The notes beneath the pieces were generated by a model, which worked only from the letters and a program-made list of their open reading frames with translations, was not told where the DNA came from and did not search any database. Shown here one piece after another: positions 23,990-32,676 of a stretch of 64,000 nt of DNA. Origin of the DNA: Croceibacterium_B sp963811255 (GTDB lineage Bacteria > Pseudomonadota > Alphaproteobacteria > Sphingomonadales > Sphingomonadaceae); contig CAWEQI010000004.1 of the NCBI GenBank assembly GCA_963811255.1, positions 62,001-126,000 of the forward strand. The letters are read 5' to 3'. How positions within the stretch are numbered: position 1 is the first letter of the stretch; each line of letters begins with the position of its first letter. Made by a program: the position numbers and the translations under genes.

Positions 23990-25393
23990 ATGCCCGAGAT
24001 TTTCCTGCCTTACGACAGCTTCGGCCTGCAGAAGCGAATGCCGATGCGGTTCGAGGCCGATGTCTACGAGTGCGAAGTCGAGGGCGAGATTCCAGCGGAG
24101 CTGGAAGGCGCCTATTTTCGCACCGGGGGAGACCGGCAGTATCCGAGCCTGGAGAACGACATCATCCTCAATGGCGACGGCATGGCGAGCAGGTTCCGCT
24201 TCGAGGACGGCCACGTCAGCTTCCGCAGCCGCTACGTGCAGACCGAGCGGCTGAAGCGCGAGCGCGAGGCGCGGCGGCGGCTCTATGGGCATTATCGCAA
24301 CAAGTACACCGACGACCCCTCGGTCTCGAACCTGCCGCAGCGCGACAACACCGGCAACACCAACGCCTTCAATCACCACGGGCGGCTGTTCATGCTGCGC
24401 GAGGATTCGCGGCCCTACGCGGTCGATCCCGAGACGCTCGAGACGCTGGAGGTCGGGCGCTTCGGCAACCTCGGCTCAAGCGCGATGACCGCGCACCCGA
24501 AGATCGATCCGAAGACCGGCGAGTGGTGGAGCTACGCGGTGTTCGCCAAGGGCGAGCCGACCACCGACGCCAGCCTGCACGTGTTCGACAAGTCGGGCGC
24601 GCTGATCCGCGAGGAGTGGTTCCACACGCCCTACCCCGGCCTCTCCCACGACTTCGCCGTGACTCGCGAGCACGTCGTGTTCCCGATCATGCCGCTGACC
24701 GCCGACGAAAAGCGCCTACGTGCGGGCGACTCCTATTACCAGTACGATCCCGACCTGCCGAGTGCGTGGGGGATCATGCCGCGCAACGGCACCACGGCCG
24801 ACCTGCGCTGGTTCAAGATCCCCGGCATCGTGCTGGGGCACATCATGAACGCCTATACCGAAGGCGATAAGGTGATCGTCGATACGCCGGTCAGCCCGGG
24901 CAACTGCTTCTGCTTCTTCAGGGATAAGCACGGCAACCTGCCGAGCCTGCCCGAAACGGTGACGCAGCTGACCCGGATCACTTTCGACCTGTCGAAGACC
25001 GACGATCAGGCGATCACCATGGAGCCGGTCCAGGGGGCCTATGGCGACATGCCCAAGATCGACGACCGGTTCGCGATGGAAAAGTACCGCGTCGGCTATT
25101 TCGCCTTCCGCGACTTCCCGCGCATGGGCGTCGCGCAGATCGACTGGGACACCCGCGAGCTGAAATTTCACGACCTGGAGAACGCCGCTGCGCAGGAGCC
25201 GCTGTTCATCCCCAGGAGCGCCGCCGCGCCCGAAGGCGACGGGTTCATCCTGACGGTGGTCGACCGCTTCGCCGACAAGCGAACCGATCTGCTGATCCTC
25301 GACGGCAACGACGTCAGCCGTCCGGCGCTGGCCACGGTCAAACTGCCGTTCGCGCTGCCGATGAGCTTCCACGGGAGCTGGATGCCGGCCTGA
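23990..25393 (+). CDS. Carotenoid cleavage / lignostilbene-type non-haem iron dioxygenase
   Basis: A 467-residue member of the RPE65/carotenoid oxygenase family, a seven-bladed propeller that cleaves a C=C bond with O2. Candidate iron ligands are H169 (TAHPKIDP), H220 (LSHDF), the His of LGHIMNAY and the C-terminal His of SFHGSW. Compared with the paralogue at 47370, which matches lignostilbene dioxygenases, the position of the substrate-phenol lysine is Arg (R137 in MLREDS) while the Tyr is kept (Y102). The substrate may therefore differ. ATG 23990 is preceded by GAGAGGGA. It is cytosolic with no signal peptide. Confidence 0.92.
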   Translation: MPEIFLPYDSFGLQKRMPMRFEADVYECEVEGEIPAELEGAYFRTGGDRQYPSLENDIILNGDGMASRFRFEDGHVSFRSRYVQTERLKREREARRRLYGHYRNKYTDDPSVSNLPQRDNTGNTNAFNHHGRLFMLREDSRPYAVDPETLETLEVGRFGNLGSSAMTAHPKIDPKTGEWWSYAVFAKGEPTTDASLHVFDKSGALIREEWFHTPYPGLSHDFAVTREHVVFPIMPLTADEKRLRAGDSYYQYDPDLPSAWGIMPRNGTTADLRWFKIPGIVLGHIMNAYTEGDKVIVDTPVSPGNCFCFFRDKHGNLPSLPETVTQLTRITFDLSKTDDQAITMEPVQGAYGDMPKIDDRFAMEKYRVGYFAFRDFPRMGVAQIDWDTRELKFHDLENAAAQEPLFIPRSAAAPEGDGFILTVVDRFADKRTDLLILDGNDVSRPALATVKLPFALPMSFHGSWMPA

Positions 25394-25497
25394 GGCGCAC
25401 CGGCCGGGCAGGCTCTGCACGGCTGGCAGATGTTGGCAAACCCGCGCAAGTGCTGTTAGGCGTTCGCTGCTGACGGAATGCCGTGAAGGAGAGTGCA

Positions 25498-25875
25498 GTG
25501 GCGGACGAGACGGCAGCGCGGAGGCGAAAGTTCGGAATCCGCGAGGCGATCATCCTCGTGCTTGCTGCCGGTCTGGTGGCGGTGCTGTGGCGGGTCCAGG
25601 CGATGGCGCAGGAGCGGGACGATCTGAGCACCCAGCTGATCGCCGAGCGGCAGGCGCGGGCCGCCACCGAACTGTCGCTCAATGCCCTCAAGTACCAGGT
25701 GGCCAGCGGCAAGCTCAATTCGGAAGTGCACAAGAACATCATCGACCAACGGATCGTCGAGGCGCAGAAGCAAGCGGCCGACCTGCAGCAGCAGGCCGAG
25801 CAATTGCGCAAGGAGAAGGTGCGGGAGGCCAATTGCGTGACGCCCAAATCGGTGCGCGAGGCGAACGGGCTGTGA
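25498..25875 (+). CDS. Spanin-like inner-membrane protein (Rz/i-spanin type)
   Basis: A 125-residue protein: short basic cytoplasmic N-terminus, one membrane segment (REAIILVLAAGLVAVLW, about 15-31), then a periplasmic coiled coil rich in Gln, Ala and Glu. It ends ANCVTPKSVREANGL, a pattern seen at the end of Rz-like proteins of alphaproteobacterial phages. GTG 25498 has AAGGAG six bases upstream; a GTG at 25483 in frame has none. The stop overlaps the start of the lipoprotein gene (GTGA). Together they look like an i-spanin/o-spanin pair that fuses inner and outer membranes during phage lysis. No other phage gene is nearby. Confidence 0.72.
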   Translation: MADETAARRRKFGIREAIILVLAAGLVAVLWRVQAMAQERDDLSTQLIAERQARAATELSLNALKYQVASGKLNSEVHKNIIDQRIVEAQKQAADLQQQAEQLRKEKVREANCVTPKSVREANGL

Positions 25876-26183
25876 GGCGGGCGATCGTCCTGATGCTGCT
25901 GCTCGCCGGCTGCACGCCGATGCCGAAGCCGGCCGAAACGCCGCCGCCGCCGCCACAGGCCTGCGTCGATGCGTCGCAGATCCCGGCCGAACCGCCGACG
26001 GTTGGGAGCAAGTTCAACGGCGACGCCAAGCACGACCTACAGATCCTCGCCCCCAACGCGATCGCCTTGCGCCAATGGGGCGAGCAGCTGCAAGCGCTGC
26101 TGCAGGGGTGTTTGCCGGAGACGCCGGCGCCCGAGCCGACGTCGAAGCCAGCTCCGACCAGCAAGGCCGGCAAGGGAAGCTAA
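25872..26183 (+). CDS. Spanin-like proline-rich lipoprotein (Rz1/o-spanin type)
   Basis: A 103-residue lipoprotein. The signal sequence ends in lipobox LLLAGC (Cys about residue 14), followed by a proline-rich stretch (PAETPPPPPQAC) as in Rz1. The mature part, VPAEPP-like then GDAKHDLQILAPNAIALRQWG, resembles the small conserved domain that follows Rz genes in alphaproteobacterial prophages. The tail is rich in Pro, Thr and Lys. The start is GTG 25872, overlapping the upstream stop by four bases. Stop codons of this gene and the convergent esterase are 5 bases apart. Confidence 0.72.
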   Translation: MRRAIVLMLLLAGCTPMPKPAETPPPPPQACVDASQIPAEPPTVGSKFNGDAKHDLQILAPNAIALRQWGEQLQALLQGCLPETPAPEPTSKPAPTSKAGKGS

Positions 26184-26188
26184 GGGCC

Positions 26189-27061
26189 CTAGCCGGTCAC
26201 CCGTTCGACGAAATCGGTCAGCAGCGCGTCGACGTCCTTGATCGGGGTGCCGAGCGATTGTGAGGGCGTCAGGTGGTTGTGGCCGACGAGGTAATGCATC
26301 TCGGGATAGGCGCCTTTCTCACGGCCCCAGGCGCCGGCGGTGCGGGCGGCTTCCTGCTGAAACATCGACGGGTCGAACTCGCTGACGGTGAAGCATAGCG
26401 GGACTTCGGTGGCGAGCAGGCCGGGCATGTTGTTGGCCTCGGCGTATTTCGCTTCGTCGACACCGTAATAGGCGCGGTGATTGTCGTTCGGCGGCACGGC
26501 GACGGTGTCGTAAAGCCCGCTCATCAACACCGCGCCGCACACGCCGCCGCCCGGTGCCGCATGGTATTGCGAGTGAGCGATGTAACTCGCCACATGCACA
26601 GCGCCGGCCGACTGGCCGGAGAGCACGATCTTCTCCGGATCGCCGCCATAATCGGCCGCGTGGGCCCTGATCCACTCGACCACGAGCTTCAAATCTTCGG
26701 GGCCGGCCGGCCACGGATGCGCCGGGGCGAGGCGGTAGGTCGGCACGACGCCGATCCAGCCCTGTCGGGCGGCGAAGTCGCCGACGTTGGCGTAGAAGGG
26801 GCCGGGCGGGTTGCGCTTGTCGCCCATGATGAAGCCGCCGCCGTGGACGAACACGAACACCGGCGCGTTCTCGATGTTCTGCTCGCGGAAGAGGTCGAGC
26901 CGGTGGCGCGGATCGGGACCGTAGGCGATGTCGGCCTCCTCGATCGTCTGCGGGTCCATCCCTTCGAACATCTGCGCCATCATCATGCTGGTGCCGCCGA
27001 GCAGGTCGGGGCTCAGTTCGCGGCCGAAGGCTTCGATGCGATGGCGGAAATCGGCGGTCAT
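26189..27061 (-). CDS. Alpha/beta hydrolase, hormone-sensitive-lipase-like esterase
   Basis: A 290-residue esterase. The oxyanion motif HGGG is in FVHGGGFIMGDKRN (near residue 75). The nucleophile is Ser in LSGQSAGAVHV (near 150). Candidate acid and base are Asp of VSEFDPSMF (near 240) and His of LVGHNHLTPS (near 270). No signal peptide is seen. It is likely to hydrolyse a short-chain or aromatic ester in the cytoplasm. Its start overlaps the stop of the Zn-alcohol dehydrogenase (TAATG), so it is the third gene of an ALDH-ADH-esterase operon. The substrate is unknown. Confidence 0.9.
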   Translation of the reverse strand: MTADFRHRIEAFGRELSPDLLGGTSMMMAQMFEGMDPQTIEEADIAYGPDPRHRLDLFREQNIENAPVFVFVHGGGFIMGDKRNPPGPFYANVGDFAARQGWIGVVPTYRLAPAHPWPAGPEDLKLVVEWIRAHAADYGGDPEKIVLSGQSAGAVHVASYIAHSQYHAAPGGGVCGAVLMSGLYDTVAVPPNDNHRAYYGVDEAKYAEANNMPGLLATEVPLCFTVSEFDPSMFQQEAARTAGAWGREKGAYPEMHYLVGHNHLTPSQSLGTPIKDVDALLTDFVERVTG

Positions 27062-28152
27062 TACGGCTCTCCTATCAGCAGCACCGGCTTGATCGCCTTG
27101 CCCGAATGGGCGTCGGCGAAGGCGCGGTCAATTTCGGCAAACGGGTAGAAAGTGAGCAGGCGGTCGAACGGGAAGCGGCCCTGGCGCCAGTAATCGACCA
27201 GCTTGGGCAGGAACAGCCCGGGATGCGCATCGCCGCCGAGGATGCCGCGCAACTGGCGCCCGCCGGCGAGCATGGCGAACATTTTCGGCGCCCACTCGCC
27301 CTTGGGCGCGGCGACGAACCCGGCGGTGCCGTTCATCGCCAACACTTCGAGCGCGATGGTGTGGACCTCAGGTACGGTGGTTGTGTTGAAGCTGAAATCG
27401 ACCCCGCGGCCGGTGACGGCGCGGACCTTTTTGGCGACGTCGTCCTCGTCGGCGGCAATGCAGTCGGTGGCGCCGAGTTCACGCGCCAACTCGAGCCGTT
27501 CGCGGTTGATATCGACCGCGACGATCCGCCGGGCGCCGATCAGCTTTGCCGCCATGACGGCGGAAAGGCCCACGCCGCCGGTGCCGAACACCGCGATGGT
27601 GTCGCCGTAGCCGACCTTGAGCGCCTCGATCACCGCGCCCGCCCCCGTGACCACGCCGCAGCCCAGGGGACCGAGCTTTTCCAGCGGCAGGTCCCTGTCC
27701 ATCTTCACCGCGGTGCGCTGCGGGACGAGGCAATGGGTCGAAAAGCTCGATTGACCGAAGAAATGCGAATGCACCGCGCCACCCTCCAGCGAGGTCGAGC
27801 CGTCGAGCCGCTGGCCGCCGAAGCACAGCGGCATGGCGAGGTCGCAGTAGGTCGGGCGATTGGCCTTGCAGCTCGGGCATTCGCCACACGAATTGCCGCT
27901 GAGGATCACGTGATCGCCGACCGCGAAGCCGGTCACTCCTTCGCCGAGCTTCTCGACCACGCCCGCGCCTTCGTGGCCGAGCACGATCGGGTGCGGCGAA
28001 TGGCGGCCAGGGTGTTCGTGGAGGTCGGTGTGGCAGATGCCGGTGGCCACCAGCCGGATGCGCATTTCCCCCGCGCGCGGCTCTTCCAGTTCGAGCTGTT
28101 CGAGCGCGGGCGCGGGCGTGTCCCCGCGGCTGACGGCTGCGGTGATTTTCAT
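27061..28152 (-). CDS. Zinc-dependent alcohol dehydrogenase (aryl-alcohol type)
   Basis: A 363-residue medium-chain dehydrogenase. Catalytic zinc ligands lie in GICHTDLH (Cys near residue 39) and GHEGAGVV (His near 60). The structural zinc motif is CGECPSCKANRPTYC (near 90). The NAD-binding motif is FGTGGVGLSAVMAAK, with the Asp of VDINRER favouring NAD. The overall pattern matches benzyl/aryl-alcohol dehydrogenases such as XylB. It oxidises an alcohol to an aldehyde that the overlapping upstream ALDH can take further (ATGA overlap at 28149-28152). Confidence 0.92.
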   Translation of the reverse strand: MKITAAVSRGDTPAPALEQLELEEPRAGEMRIRLVATGICHTDLHEHPGRHSPHPIVLGHEGAGVVEKLGEGVTGFAVGDHVILSGNSCGECPSCKANRPTYCDLAMPLCFGGQRLDGSTSLEGGAVHSHFFGQSSFSTHCLVPQRTAVKMDRDLPLEKLGPLGCGVVTGAGAVIEALKVGYGDTIAVFGTGGVGLSAVMAAKLIGARRIVAVDINRERLELARELGATDCIAADEDDVAKKVRAVTGRGVDFSFNTTTVPEVHTIALEVLAMNGTAGFVAAPKGEWAPKMFAMLAGGRQLRGILGGDAHPGLFLPKLVDYWRQGRFPFDRLLTFYPFAEIDRAFADAHSGKAIKPVLLIGEP

Positions 28153-29615
28153 GCGCCGGGCTTCCCGAGGTGATGATCGTCCTGGATATCCGCCACCGGC
28201 CCGGTCTGCGTCAGCAGGCTCTTGCGCCTGAGGAACCGGCGCAGGCTCTCAGGACCGATCCTCGGCGCGCCGTAGCCCGAGCAGCCGAAGCTGTCGGAGC
28301 CGAAGGTGCGCAGTTTGGCGAAGGTGAGGAAGGTATCCTGCAGGAAGATCCCGCCGGCGTTGAGACGGCGCCCAATCGCCTTGGCTTCCTCGGCGGTGCC
28401 GGCGATCACGCTGGCGGTGAGGCCGAACTGCGTGTCGTTGGCGAGGCGGACCGCTTCTTCGGCGTCGTGGTAGGCCATCACCGGGATGCACGGGCCGAAG
28501 GTCTCGTCCTGCATGATCAGCATCTCGTGAGTGACGCCGGTCAGCACCGTCGGACGCATGTAGAGCCCGCCGCCGATGTCCTCGATCTCCCCGCCGGTGA
28601 GGACCTTGGCGCCCTTGGCCTTCGCGTCCGCGATATGCCGCATGACGATCTCGGCCTGCGGGGCGAACGTGAACGGGCCGATGTGCCCGGCGCGCGGGTC
28701 GTCGGCGTTGAGCCGCACGGCCTGCGCCTGCTCGACCAGCTTTGCGACGAAAGCGTCGTGCACAGATTCGTGAACGTAAACCCTCTCGACCGAATAGCAC
28801 ACCTGCCCGGTGGCATAGACCGCGCCGCGCAGCACCGCGGTGGCCGCGCGGTCGAGGTCGGCGGTCTCCATCACGATGCACGGGTCCTTGCCACCCAGTT
28901 CGAGGTTGCACGGGATCAGCCGCTCGGCGCAGGCGACCGCGACCTTGCGCCCGGTCGGCACCGAGCCGGTGAAGCAGATCGTATCGGCCTCGGCGATGAC
29001 CGCCTGGCCGACCTCGCCGGGGCCGGTGACGTAATCGAACACCGCCTCCAGCTCGGGCACTTCGTGCACAGTCTCGAACAAAGTCTCGATCACTCGCGGG
29101 GTGACCTCGCTCGGCTTCAAGAGAACGGCGCTGCCGGCGAACAGCGCCGGCACCGCGTCGAGCAGCGCCAGCATCAGCGGCGCGTTCCACGGGCTGATCA
29201 CGCCGACGATCGGATAGGCGACGACCTGGCTTTCGACCTCGACCGTCGGCATCGAGGTGCTCATGCCCTGCCATTCGAGGCTTTCGAAAGCCCTGGGCGC
29301 ATCCTCCAGCCAACCGCCGATATTGCCCATGGTGATGAAGCCCTGCAGGTAGCTGGTGTGGCACCCGCCGGTATCCACCGCGTCGGCCTCGCCGATGTCC
29401 GCGGCCCGCCTCTTCACCGCGCGGAGCCAGCGCGCCATCACCCCGCAGCGGCCCTGTACGCCCAGCGCTTCCCACGCCGGCTGGGCGGCGCGCAGCCGGG
29501 CCGCCTTGTCGGCCACCTCCGCGCGGCTCGAAATCGCCAGCGCCCAATCCGATTGGCCGGTCCGCGGATTGCGGACGGCAAGCATTGTCTCCTGTGTCGC
29601 GGCTGCCGAAGCCAT
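28149..29615 (-). CDS. NAD(P)-dependent aldehyde dehydrogenase
   Basis: A 488-residue ALDH. The catalytic Glu is in LELGGKDPC and the catalytic Cys in ATGQVCYSVERV. VGVISPWNAPLML is the typical proline-rich loop and FTGSVPTGRKV the cofactor motif. It is first in the operon with a Zn-ADH and an esterase, so it probably turns an aromatic or side-chain aldehyde into the acid. ATG 29615 is chosen because AAAGGGAG lies upstream and homology begins there; a much longer open frame runs to 29984 without support. A GTAACG half-site (29644-29649) sits about 30 bases upstream. Confidence 0.92.
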   Translation of the reverse strand: MASAAATQETMLAVRNPRTGQSDWALAISSRAEVADKAARLRAAQPAWEALGVQGRCGVMARWLRAVKRRAADIGEADAVDTGGCHTSYLQGFITMGNIGGWLEDAPRAFESLEWQGMSTSMPTVEVESQVVAYPIVGVISPWNAPLMLALLDAVPALFAGSAVLLKPSEVTPRVIETLFETVHEVPELEAVFDYVTGPGEVGQAVIAEADTICFTGSVPTGRKVAVACAERLIPCNLELGGKDPCIVMETADLDRAATAVLRGAVYATGQVCYSVERVYVHESVHDAFVAKLVEQAQAVRLNADDPRAGHIGPFTFAPQAEIVMRHIADAKAKGAKVLTGGEIEDIGGGLYMRPTVLTGVTHEMLIMQDETFGPCIPVMAYHDAEEAVRLANDTQFGLTASVIAGTAEEAKAIGRRLNAGGIFLQDTFLTFAKLRTFGSDSFGCSGYGAPRIGPESLRRFLRRKSLLTQTGPVADIQDDHHLGKPGA

Positions 29616-29784
29616 CGATCTCCCTTTCCTCTCCGGACCTTGGGTAACGTGTCGTGTGGCCGGTGGGTAGGGGCGATGTGCGCGAATCCGGCGCCGGGCG
29701 CGAGTTTCGTGCACCCTGCCGAACCCGGTGGACACCGCGCGAGCGCCACGCGTTTCGATGCTGTTCCCCAACCAGGAGTCTCGC

Positions 29785-30189
29785 ATGAGCAAGGAAAAGA
29801 TCAGGTCGCGCCCCGGGCCCGGAACCGGCGCCGGCAGCCGCCAGCACGAACAGCAGACCATGGGCGACGCGATGCAGCCCGGCTCCGATATCCGCGCCTG
29901 CGAGCAGGAGGAGATGTCCGAAGCCGGCAGCCATCGCCCCGAAGGCAATCGCGGCGTGGAGTTCGAACCCGACGGCGGTGACAACGTCCGTTTCGCGGAG
30001 GACGGACAAGCCGCCAGCGAGATGCAGCAGGGCGAAGGCCACCTGAGCCAGGCCGAGACCAGGCACGGCGCGCGTTACCAGACCGAGCAGGGGCACGACA
30101 TCGGCTCACAACAAGGCCGGCGGCACTCCGACGTGCCGCGCCAGCCCCACGGCAGCGAAACACGGCGGCAGGAGCGGCAGAGCGAATGA
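29785..30189 (+). CDS. Hydrophilic, disordered stress-type protein
   Basis: A 134-residue protein almost free of large hydrophobic residues and rich in Gly, Gln, Glu, Arg and His. It looks disordered and hydrophilin-like. No domain is recognised. ATG 29785 has CAGGAG seven bases upstream. The next gene is another small, low-complexity hydrophilic protein with a stress promoter, which supports a desiccation or general-stress role for both. That is inference from composition and neighbourhood. Confidence 0.65.
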   Translation: MSKEKIRSRPGPGTGAGSRQHEQQTMGDAMQPGSDIRACEQEEMSEAGSHRPEGNRGVEFEPDGGDNVRFAEDGQAASEMQQGEGHLSQAETRHGARYQTEQGHDIGSQQGRRHSDVPRQPHGSETRRQERQSE

Positions 30190-30241
30190 GGCCGGCGGGC
30201 CAAGCCCCAGCGCGGGCGGAACTCGGGCTGTCGCAAGCGCG

Positions 30242-30265
30242 GGAACGATAGGCCGGCGCCACGTT
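30242..30265 (+). promoter_or_regulatory. Candidate EcfG (general stress sigma) promoter
   Basis: GGAAC (30242-30246), a 15-base spacer, then CGTT (30262-30265), ending 48 bases upstream of the small Gln-rich gene at 30314. GGAAC-N(15-17)-CGTT is the consensus of the alphaproteobacterial general stress response sigma factor. The spacer is at the short end of the range. Confidence 0.55.
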
Positions 30266-30313
30266 GAAATGCCACCCTGCCGCGCGCGCGGCAGGCACGA
30301 GAGGAGAATACCC

Positions 30314-30484
30314 ATGGGTCAGAAGAAGAGCGGCGGCGGCAGCCGTCAGCAACAGCAGGGCCAAGGCCGTCACGACCGTCACCAGCAACAGCAGGGGGGC
30401 CGCAGCCGTCAACAGCAGCAGCAAGGCGGCGGCAGCCGTCAGATGGGCGACGACGACCGCGGCAGCCGCAACGACAACCGCTGA
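30314..30484 (+). CDS. 56-residue Gln/Gly/Arg-rich microprotein
   Basis: A tiny protein made mainly of Gln runs, Gly, Ser, Arg and His: it opens MGQKKSGGGSRQQQQGQG and closes with an acidic-basic tail (GDDDRGSRNDNR). It is disordered, and the blocks look like short internal repeats (SRQQQQ and GGGSRQ). ATG 30314 has GAGAGGAGAA upstream. An EcfG-like promoter lies in front and a hairpin terminator behind, so it is a self-contained transcription unit. It is reminiscent of KGG or glycine-rich stress proteins but is not recognised as one. Confidence 0.68.
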   Translation: MGQKKSGGGSRQQQQGQGRHDRHQQQQGGRSRQQQQQGGGSRQMGDDDRGSRNDNR

Positions 30485-30506
30485 TTTCCCATTTTCGAGC
30501 ACACGC

Positions 30507-30536
30507 AAGGGCCGCCTCCGGGCGGCCCTTGTTCTG
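30507..30536 (+). terminator. Intrinsic-type terminator after the Gln-rich microprotein
   Basis: AAGGGCCGCC-TCCG-GGCGGCCCTT, a ten-base-pair stem with a four-base loop, followed by GTTCT. The T-tract is weak. It lies between the small gene (plus) and the end of the TonB receptor gene (minus), so it may serve both strands. Confidence 0.75.
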
Positions 30537-30547
30537 CGTTGTCTCGG

Positions 30548-32569
30548 CTAGAAGCCGTAGCGGAAGCCCGCCCACACCGTGCGCGGAGCGCCGAGATCCA
30601 TCGAGCCGGCCTGATTGCGGGTGACGACGGTCGCGTCGAACAAGTTCTCCGCCCGGGCGACGAAACTGAGGTTGTTCACTATCGGCACTTGCGCGAAGAG
30701 GTCCACGGTGGTCGCCGCGGGGAGCACGAAGGTTTCCTGGTCGTCCTCGAACTGCTTGCCGACGTGGCGCACGGTGGCCGAGAACAGCATGTGCTCTCTC
30801 GGGCGATAGCTGACGGTGGCGCTTTCCGCCCAAGCGGGCGTCTGCGAGGGGCGGAAGCCGTCGAGATCGGTGCCCGGGCTGTGCTGGCGCGCATGGGTGT
30901 AGGCGAGCGAGCCGTTGAAGCTCAGCCGGCCGAGGTGCGCCTCGGCCCCAAGCTCGATGCCTTTGGCGCGGATCGAGGGGATGTTCCGCCGCTGGCGCAA
31001 GTTGGGGGCGATGGTGACGTTGGTAATCGCGTCCTTGAGCTTGTTGTCGAACGCGGTGAGCGAGACCTTGACCCCCGGCGTCGCCTGCCAGTCGAGCCCG
31101 GCCTCGTAGCCGAACAGCCGCTCGGGCTTGAGGTTCTCGTTGGCCTCAGTGACCACCGGGAACACCACGAAAGGCCGATACAGCTCGTTCAGCGTCGGCA
31201 AGCGGAAGCCAGTGTAGGCCGCGGCGCGCAATTGCAACGCGCTGGTCGCGTGGAACACCGCGCCGCCGCGCCAGGAGAATTGCCAGTCGGCCCGATTGGG
31301 GAAGGTCGAGTTCTGCAGCACGGCCGTACCGTCGCCGCTGAGCACGCGATAGTAACCGTCGCGAATGGTGTACCGATCGCCGCGCACGCCGCCGGTCAGC
31401 GTAACCGGCCCGAGGACCCAATCGTCTTCGGCGAACAGGCCCCAGTCGGTGTTGACCCCGCCGCCGAAGCGCTGCTCGGTGCGATTGCCGGTGAACGCCG
31501 AATAGGCATCTTCCTTCAGATCCCCCTTCGAGCGGCGGAAGTCGGTGCCGAGGCGCAATGTGTTATGGCCGCCGACCGGCGGGCGGACCTCGATTTTGCC
31601 GCCCTGCCCCTGCGCCGGGGTGTCCTTCTGGTTGAGCACCGGCACGAACTTGCTCGAGGACACGACGACATTGTGGAAGTTACGCCACTGGCCGTAGGCA
31701 AGAGCGTCGAACTGCCACGGACCACGGCCGACCACCCGGGCGCTCACGTCTTCGCCCTTCATCCCGTTGTCGGCGCCGGCGAAGCGCAGCACGCGGTTGT
31801 CGTCGAAGGCGAGCCCGCGCAGCTGCAGGGTTATGTCGTCGCTCAGCGGCTCGACCAGGCGGCCGCTGGCCGACCAGCTGTCGTATTTCGCGCGCACGCT
31901 GGCGGGGACGCGCTGGTCCTCGGGCGTGGTCCAGAAGCCCTTGCCGCGGTCCCAGCGGCCGCTGAGGGTGGCGTAGCCGGCGCCGATCTGCGGGGCGAGC
32001 GAAGCACTCATCTCCGTCTCGGCGCGGTTGTCGATCAGCGCCTGGCCGCTGAACAGGCCGAGATCGGACGCGTCGGCGCTTTCCAGCTGGATCGTCCCGT
32101 CGAGCGCGCCCGAGCCGAACGGACCCGAGCCGCCGCCGCGGGTGACGACGATGTTCGACAGGCGCTCGGGCGCGATGGCGGACAAAGGAATGTAGCCGAA
32201 GAACGGATCGCTCATCGGCACCCCATCGAGCAGCACCAGCGCGCGGCTGGTGGCGTTGCCGCCTAAGGCACGGAGGGTGACGCCTTGAGCGCTGGGGTTC
32301 GACGAGCGGCTGTCGGAGCGGCGGAACTGCTGAAAGCCGGCAACGTCCGACAGCGCATCCTCGAGCCGGTCCGAGGCGGTCGAGACGATCTGCTTCCGGT
32401 CAAGCGTGGTGGTGTCGTAAGCCGGCGTCGCGGGGGTTTGCGGCAGGCCGCGGCCGGTGACCACGATGACCGGCGCCTGGCTCGTTTCGGCCGGCGGATT
32501 CGCGTCCTGCGCCAAGGCCGGAGCGGCGGGAGCGACGGCAGCGGCGAGGACCAAGTACTTGAGCTTCAT
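30548..32569 (-). CDS. TonB-dependent outer-membrane receptor
   Basis: A 673-residue outer-membrane receptor. A signal peptide (MKLKYLVLAAAVAPAAPALA) is followed by a plug domain (about 35-150, with ALVLLDGVPMSDPFFGYIP and the SNIVVTRGGGSGPFGSGA stretch) and a 22-strand-type beta barrel ending in WAGFRYGF with a terminal Phe. It would take up a siderophore, cofactor or carbon compound using TonB energy. ATG 32569 is taken because the signal peptide starts there; the open frame extends to 32635. Vitamin B12 or metal chelates are possible, but no substrate can be read. Confidence 0.92.
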   Translation of the reverse strand: MKLKYLVLAAAVAPAAPALAQDANPPAETSQAPVIVVTGRGLPQTPATPAYDTTTLDRKQIVSTASDRLEDALSDVAGFQQFRRSDSRSSNPSAQGVTLRALGGNATSRALVLLDGVPMSDPFFGYIPLSAIAPERLSNIVVTRGGGSGPFGSGALDGTIQLESADASDLGLFSGQALIDNRAETEMSASLAPQIGAGYATLSGRWDRGKGFWTTPEDQRVPASVRAKYDSWSASGRLVEPLSDDITLQLRGLAFDDNRVLRFAGADNGMKGEDVSARVVGRGPWQFDALAYGQWRNFHNVVVSSSKFVPVLNQKDTPAQGQGGKIEVRPPVGGHNTLRLGTDFRRSKGDLKEDAYSAFTGNRTEQRFGGGVNTDWGLFAEDDWVLGPVTLTGGVRGDRYTIRDGYYRVLSGDGTAVLQNSTFPNRADWQFSWRGGAVFHATSALQLRAAAYTGFRLPTLNELYRPFVVFPVVTEANENLKPERLFGYEAGLDWQATPGVKVSLTAFDNKLKDAITNVTIAPNLRQRRNIPSIRAKGIELGAEAHLGRLSFNGSLAYTHARQHSPGTDLDGFRPSQTPAWAESATVSYRPREHMLFSATVRHVGKQFEDDQETFVLPAATTVDLFAQVPIVNNLSFVARAENLFDATVVTRNQAGSMDLGAPRTVWAGFRYGF

Positions 32570-32676
32570 GGGGCATCCTTGGGAGCTATCGTTGACTTTG
32601 TCCGCGCCTGTAGCGGAGCGCGCTTGCCGTGTCACCCAACCTTTGGCAGGGGAGGCTGAACGGGAGATTTTCGCCG

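Noticed and set aside
29616..29984. Longer N-terminus of the ALDH at 28149-29615
   Set aside because: No homology to ALDH in the extension, and a good ribosome site precedes ATG 29615. The extension also overlaps the promoter region of the divergent gene.
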